This document shows, piece by piece, positions 58,998 through 64,000 of a stretch of 64,000 bases of DNA (positions are counted from its first letter, which is position 1; each line of letters opens with the position of its first letter). Below the pieces are notes generated by a model that saw nothing but the letters and a program-made list of their open reading frames with translations, made no database searches and was not told where the DNA came from. The translations under genes were made by a program, and so were the position numbers. Source of the DNA: Gambelia wislizenii (Eukaryota; Chordata; Lepidosauria; Squamata; Crotaphytidae); assembly GCA_030847615.1 (NCBI GenBank), contig JAUMIR010000001.1, positions 66,539,501-66,603,500 on the forward strand. Direction: 5' to 3'.

Positions 58998-59205
58998 ATC
59001 CACAAAATAGTGATACCTTTATTGGCCAACCAAAATGCAAAACACATAATGCAAGATTTCAGAGCTCTACTGGCTTCTTCCCATTTTTCTTTTGTAACAT
59101 CTTTTGCCTGATGAAGAAGCCAGTAGAACTTTGAAAGCTTGCATCATGTGTTTTGCATTTTCATTGGCCAATTAAGGTATCATTTTTGGGTGGGTTCTGG
59201 ATTTA
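58998..59205. repeat. Inverted repeat (about 85-bp arms) of a Penelope-type terminal sequence
   Basis: The left arm (58998-59080) is the reverse complement of 59114-59205. Both carry GAAGAAGCCAGTAGA, TTGCAT and GTGTTTTGCATTTT. The sequence continues to AGCCAACATGGCTACCCC. This arrangement is known in many vertebrate repeats. The right arm contains a hammerhead-like core. Confidence 0.75.
59105..59143 (+). ncRNA. Hammerhead-ribozyme-like core, decayed stem II
   Basis: CUGAUGA (59108-59114), one extra A, GAAGC as stem II 5' side with CAGUAGA loop, ACUUU as its decayed 3' side (one G-U, one mismatch), GAAA (59133-59136), AGCU as two-base-pair stem III, U at the cleavage position and GCA pairing with UGC as stem I. 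The same design as at 43794-43836. Confidence 0.5.
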
Positions 59206-59306
59206 TTTTTATTTTTGCTGCATAGCCAACATGGCTACCCCTGGATGTGTTATCAGGATGGGGAAAAGCTTGTTAAACTACAGTTATCTCCCACTATCCC
59301 TACCTT

Positions 59307-60055
59307 GAGAGTTGTCAGGTCAGAACTATCCCAAGCCCTGAGATTTCAGCATCAAAACTCCAAGTCCTAGGATTGAACCCTTGTGATGTCACAGAGGGTG
59401 GGCCCTGCTGATGTCATTAAGCATAATACATTAAGCATCAGCCACAGTTGTGCGGAGTATTCTCTCTCTCTCTGGCTTTTCTTTGCAAATGAAGATTCAG
59501 GAAGGACTCATCCTGCGCTTTCTGCAAGTGCGCTGATAACTAAAAAGGCCAATCCAAGATAAACAAGTCAGGTTGCAGAAAGTACAGCAGAAGGTCTCCT
59601 TGGGTGATGTTTCTGGGTTGTGATTCTTTCAGTGTTGTCATTTCTCTTCAAGACTTGTTCGGCGTGAGTTCTCAAATAAGGCTGCAGCATTGTGGATGGT
59701 GCATCTCCATGCCTCCCGATGTGAAGCCAGGGCGGACCATTGTTGGTGATCATTTTGGCCGAGCCTGAGAGATTGTTTCAGGGAGTCCTTGTATCGTTTT
59801 TTTGGAGCACCCCTCTTACACTGACCCATGGCGAGTTCACCTTAGAGTACTATTTTTGGGAGGCGATGGTCCTCCATCCTAGAAACGTGCCCTGCCCAGT
59901 GCAGCTGTGTTCTCAATATCATGGCCTCAATATACTATTCAAACAGAAAACACTAAATGATGACAATATATAAATATACATGTACTTATCAAGACTGTGC
60001 TCTCACCCTGAGATTCCTCCTTTTTGGAGAAGGGCCAAGGCCCTGAGATCTGAAA
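59307..60055. repeat. Unclassified repeat family Z, copy 2, split by LINE fragment
   Basis: Left part GAGTTGTCAGGTCAGAACTA, CCCTGAGATTTCAGCATCAA and GCATAATACATTAAGCATCA; right part CACCCTGAGATTCCTCCTTT and CCCTGAGATCTGAAACCCC. Matches copy 1 at 20742-21405. Confidence 0.6.
59510..59925 (-). mobile_element. Non-LTR retrotransposon C-terminal fragment with zinc finger
   Basis: On the minus strand: HWAGHVSRMEDHRLPKIVL, then MGQCKRGAPKKRYKDSLKQS, HQQWSALASHREAWRCTIHN, and after a frameshift a C2H2-like FCCTFCNLTCLSWIGLFSYQ with a following RTC. This is the C-terminal tail of a vertebrate LINE reverse transcriptase ending in a C2H2 finger. The clade is not assigned; it is neither CR1 nor Bov-B by motif order. 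Confidence 0.75.
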
Positions 60056-60334
60056 CCCCTACTAACTATTAACTATGTTGGTTGGGGCGAAGGGGGAAAA
60101 GGAGTCAAACTATGTCTGGAAGGCAACATATTCCTCACCCCTGTTCTAAACATGCCTGTAGGAGTAAACTTCATTCAGATAAGTTACTTTTTGAAAATGT
60201 AACTATAACTACACTTGGGGTGTTGGAACTATGACAATAACTAATTGCTTTTAGAAAGCAACTCTTCTGGGTTTGCTTCTGGTTCTAAAAGAATATGATG
60301 TGATGGTGAAATGCAATAATACCTGTGAGACTAT

Positions 60335-60909
60335 GGACTTTAACAGGTGTGGCAAATATGATGTCATAACGATACCTAATGAGCGTGAAAGGGTGCGCAT
60401 ACCAGAAGATGTCATCCTTTCCTGATATTGTATTGAAAATAAGGTGTTCTTTTTTATTGCTGGGCCAAGCCATCAATAGATCTCCCATGGTGCTTTCTTG
60501 CTGGTATTGCCAGCATTTGAAACCTTGCACCATTGTCCTCTCGTGATTTCAGCATCAATGGCAGAACACTTCTGGTTGAGAACACAAAAGCCAGGTAGGG
60601 GATGCTCTTTTTATGAACCTCCCCAGTTTACTTTTAAGTTTTAAAGTATGTTTGTGTGCCTGTGTGTATGTTTTGTGTCTTTTCTTTAGTGTATTTTAAA
60701 ATTTTACAACACTTGTGTCTTCTTGTGAGAATCACCAAGATCACAAATGTGGAAGTAAACAGAGCTCTGTTCATGCTCCATTAATGTTGGGGCTTCCTTT
60801 TCTTGCAATTATAGGTCAGTTTGGTTAGAACGGTTCTTTTGCCAGCAGAAAAACACTGCAAAATATGGTGGGAAAGAAACATTTATGGAGGTTTGTCTGA
60901 TAAAAGTCC
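60335..60909 (+). mobile_element. MITE family M2, copy D
   Basis: 575 bp, begins GGACTTTAACAGGTGTGGCA and ends TCTGATAAAAGTCC, flanked by TAT (60332-60334 and 60910-60912). Collinear with copy A throughout. Confidence 0.92.
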
Positions 60910-62312
60910 TATGTCTACAAAACCAAGCTGCATGAACATGGCTTCATTGGAAGCAAATTTTAAGTCTAAACTTAGAGAATAAGATACTCTTTCCCAGAGA
61001 CTAAATTATGACCATAATGAGCTCTAAATATTCCACTGATTGTTTAAAGATTTCCCTCTCCTTTACTTTGTGCCTTAGCCTATTACTGAGTGGTATAATG
61101 TAGCACCTGCTCTTCTTAGTTGTGTTAATTATGCCTCTTTCAGAATTTGCTAAATGAATTATTTACTGTCTCATACACAGGAATAATCAATTTTGGCTGC
61201 AGTCCTAAAGCAGCCAAAGGCCAACTGAGAACTTCTTGGAAGCTGCTTTGTTGGTGGAAACAGTGTCTCCCAAAGCCTAGAAAAGTTACTTATTTTGACT
61301 ACAACTGTCAGAATCCCTCAGCCAGCACAGTCAGTATCAAAAGACTCCACCAGCACAGATAAACTGGTTGTTTTGTCTGAGGTGAGGTAAAAATCATGAA
61401 AATGTGTAGATCATGGAAAAACTATGGATTGCTCTTAAAGAAATGAGTGTGCCACAACTTTTGATTATCCTAATGCATAGCCAAGAAAACCCTTTGATAG
61501 GTTTACCTTAGGGTTGCCATAAGTCAGAAATTACTTGAAGAGGAATACTACATGATGGGTTGTTGCACTATACTTCTGTAATAGTATCGGAAGTGAAACT
61601 ATTCTGATCACATGACATTGCCCCCCTCCGGTGGTTGTACTGTTGGCTGTGAGTCCCAGTAGCATTTCTTTTTATTCATGGGCACTGAGCATGAATGAAA
61701 CCCATTCTGATGTAAAACCACCATATTTTACTGTGCAGTAGTGACTTTCTGCAATTGCAACAAGATGATGTGAGCACACATAGCAGCAGTGGGCATGCCT
61801 GCTCTGCCCACAGTTCTCTCATCTGTTGTTCCTCCTGCTTCCCTGGCATTCAACTTCTGGTGGTTACTCTGGTTGTCCAGCAGTCAAACTCACAGGCTAA
61901 TAACTTCATTCCCAAGTTATCCAGTAACTTTTAAACTCTGAATTCATGCAATTCCACAGCTGCTTAATTTATCAATACTTGCATTTAATGCATTTAATGT
62001 ACTGCTTCCTTTCCATTAAAAAGAAATATTTTCCTCCCCTGCTGCCTTGAAACCCTTCCCCCCCTTCCCATCTCTGGTCTGCTATCCACCCTAGATTTCC
62101 TGACTGGTCAAATTGCCATACTATGCAAATTGGGAGGCTCTGGGCATTTACTTAACCAGAAACCTCTTTTGCAACAAGGAAACAAAGAACAAAAGGAGCT
62201 TCTGCAGCAATTAGCACCTTACATGCCTGACACTGCAATTGTATCAAATCACTTCCTTTTCTGCAAGGCGGAAAAGAGAAAGTAGAAGCCCACCGTCCTT
62301 TCCCCTGTGGGA
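60910..62312. other. No gene seen
   Basis: A short GGTTTACCTTAGGGTTGCCATAAG stretch near 61500-61525 is a Bov-B/Sauria SINE tail fragment. The rest is unrecognised. Confidence 0.4.
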
Positions 62313-62385
62313 GTCTTGTTTGTGAACTAGGTAGTGTGTCTGTCTCATAATCAGAAGGTTGTGAGTTTGAGGCTCACACAGGGCA
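62313..62385 (+). tRNA. tRNA-Met(CAT)-like sequence, probably pseudogene
   Basis: 73 bases matching eukaryotic elongator tRNA-Met: GTCTCATAATC carries the CAT anticodon loop. The acceptor stem can still pair at all seven positions with G-U pairs, the anticodon stem keeps pairing through a changed third pair, and the T stem (GTGAG/CTCAC) is perfect. But the T loop reads TTTGAGG rather than TTCGATC and the D arm is altered (GTGAACTAGG), so pol III promotion and folding are doubtful. No clear SINE body or tail follows. Confidence 0.6.
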
Positions 62386-63139
62386 TGCCTAGCATTCTCC
62401 CCCTCTTCTTCCTTGGCAGTGCAATTAAAATCTCTTTTTGCTCCCAAAGGGGTGAATGCAGGTGGGTAAATTGCTCGTCGCTTGGATGCAACTCATGAAC
62501 TGTGGATATCTTAAATAACAAACATATGTCTTTCTGAGCTTGGGGGCGGGGGAGGCAGATTTGAGCAAGACATTGCACAAATGTTTCTGGTTTTATTTGC
62601 ATAGGGTGTGTGTGTGTATACCCCAGAGCAAAGGTAGTTTGCAAGTTCTGACACTACACAAATAATCAGTCATGTCATGTGCAAACAGGAAGACTTGCAA
62701 GAATATCTAACACCAAGTGAGCTGAATGAAGGACTCTCAAGACCCCGCAGTTACATGATAATAATTTTTTTTAAAAAGGGAGCATGCACAAATAAAGTAG
62801 AGGAAATGATGTTTTAAGGATGGAGGAGGAGATCAATGTATCAAGGCGTGGTTTTCATGGAGTGTGCAGTGTACTTGTAGCACTTTGAACAGTTGCTGTT
62901 CCATTTGAGAAACGGAATGGAGGACACTGTGCAGTATGTAGGGCTTTCATTCCAGAATAGATCTGTTTCATTATAAAGTGGTACAATTACTGGAAAATAC
63001 GCTCATGTAGTATTCCTCAAAGGCACACAACAACAATGACATGTATTCAGGGAAGAGGCTTTGGATGCATTTGCAAGAACTTGTAATATTCTAAGAAACA
63101 GATATTTCATAAACCTACCTTCCTGGCCAAACTTGCTCG
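62386..63139. other. No gene seen
   Basis: A GT run at 62607-62619; otherwise unique-looking sequence. Confidence 0.4.
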
Positions 63140-63350
63140 AGATGAGGACTATTATAGTCCAACATAGCTGGAGGGTGCTGAATCGGGGAAGGCTGCTTTT
63201 AAATTTTGAGTAAAATCTAAGGAACATGTGGCCCTTCAGACATTCCTGGGCTGCAGATCCCGCCATCCCCTGCCAGCATAGCCAGTGGTGAGGGACTATG
63301 GATATTGCAGTCCAAGAACATCTGGTGGGCAGCATGTTCCCCGACCCTAT
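63140..63350. mobile_element. hAT-like palindromic remnant
   Basis: GAACATGTGGCCCTTCAGAC, CAGCATAGCCAGTGGTGAGG and ATTGCAGTCCAAGAACATCT, then GCATGTTCCCCGACCC at the right. Old and decayed. Confidence 0.5.
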
Positions 63351-64000
63351 TCAAATCTTGATATTACTGAGAATTGGAATGGGGCCTGGGAATCAGGAAC
63401 AAGTTTTCCCCAAGAATTCTATGAACACTTCAAAAACAAGAAATCTATTCTGAAATGAGATGGGGGAAAGTGTGCCCATCTCTAATTTTAAGGGGTGTGT
63501 CATTGCTTCAGATAAACCATTTCTTGTTTATTTTGTGTATTCTACCCTGTGTGTAGTATAGAATGTTCATTAGGGTTTATTTCTGTGAAATACATTTACT
63601 GTCATGTAAGACTTTACTATACTTCAGGCTCCTCACATACATCCTTGCCACCCTGAACTACAGTTGCCAAGGAAACCAACCCAGCTTTTTGTGGCAAATT
63701 TAATTTAATTTCTTCTATACCAGAGAAGCCCTCCACCTGTCCCACCTAGCAAAAGCACAGTTGAATGAAGGTTGGTAGATCTGACAACTGTCTGAGATGC
63801 TCAGGTAGCATTTATGGCATGAAGTCACTTTCTTGAGGTAAGGCAACTTCATCCCCACTTGGACCGAATTTGCCTGGCCATTGTTTAGATAACTGCTAGG
63901 CTTTACATGTGGGACTACAGATAGCCCTCCTATTAGGTAGAGTGAGGCATTTGCTAGGCAGATTTGGGGTGTCATGGAAGAGCAGTAAATTGTTAGCTAT
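63351..64000. other. No gene seen
   Basis: Unique-looking sequence to the window edge, no supported feature. Confidence 0.4.

Overview
The window reads as vertebrate nuclear DNA, almost certainly from a squamate reptile (a lizard or close relative). The reasons are the combination of repeats: many CR1 LINE copies ending in the ATTCTATG-type 3' repeat, a Bov-B LINE fragment, tRNA-derived SINEs with a Bov-B-like 3' tail (Sauria SINE type), a 5S-rRNA-derived SINE with the same tail, a Penelope-like element with a GIY-YIG domain, and several pogo/Tigger, hAT and short inverted-repeat transposons. I cannot name the genus. There are no bacterial-type operons, CRISPR arrays or intact protein-coding genes; the DNA looks intergenic or like a very long intron.

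Layout. 0-5.5 kb: a Bov-B 5'/endonuclease fragment on the minus strand, then SINEs and small DNA transposons. 6.4-7.2 kb: a palindromic MITE carrying a second MITE nested inside. 7.7-9.64 kb: a GC-rich TA-flanked DNA transposon filled with a nine-unit minisatellite. 9.9-16.1 kb: CR1 tail, MITEs, SINEs, a possible exon at 13.9 kb. 16.7-19.6 kb: a CR1 with an internal deletion and a solo LTR inside it, a plus-strand CR1 reverse-transcriptase piece and a MITE. 19.6-26.6 kb: SINEs, CR1 tail, hAT and unclassified repeats, with AT-rich stretches. 26.6-31.3 kb: mostly featureless except for an LTR-like promoter at 29.0-29.6 kb. 32.2-36.4 kb: an unclassified repeat, the 5S SINE, decayed LINE tails and a MITE. 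36.8-42.9 kb: two possible exons, CR1 tails, hAT, Tigger and SINE pieces. 43.7-44.8 kb: the Penelope-like element. 45.58-50.57 kb: a nearly full-length but dead CR1 (zinc-finger/coiled-coil and esterase ORF1; endonuclease and reverse-transcriptase ORF2) interrupted by a SINE, a 688-bp pogo-like MITE and a CR1 3' fragment. 51-64 kb: CR1 tail, Tigger MITE, two solo LTRs with visible 5-bp target duplications, a LINE C-terminal fragment, an inverted repeat with a hammerhead-like core, another MITE copy and a tRNA-Met-like sequence.

The pieces do not form a pathway; they form a stratigraphy. Several insertions still show target duplications, so the relative order of activity can be read: CR1 is older than the SINE and pogo-like MITE inside it, the Sauria SINE older than the LTR in it, and so on. 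The most interesting signals are two hammerhead-ribozyme-like cores of the same minimal design (one in the Penelope-like terminal region, one in an unrelated-looking repeat), a MITE family with 3-bp target duplications, and the frame-preserving minisatellite. All candidate exons are weak predictions from splice-site pattern and open frame only.
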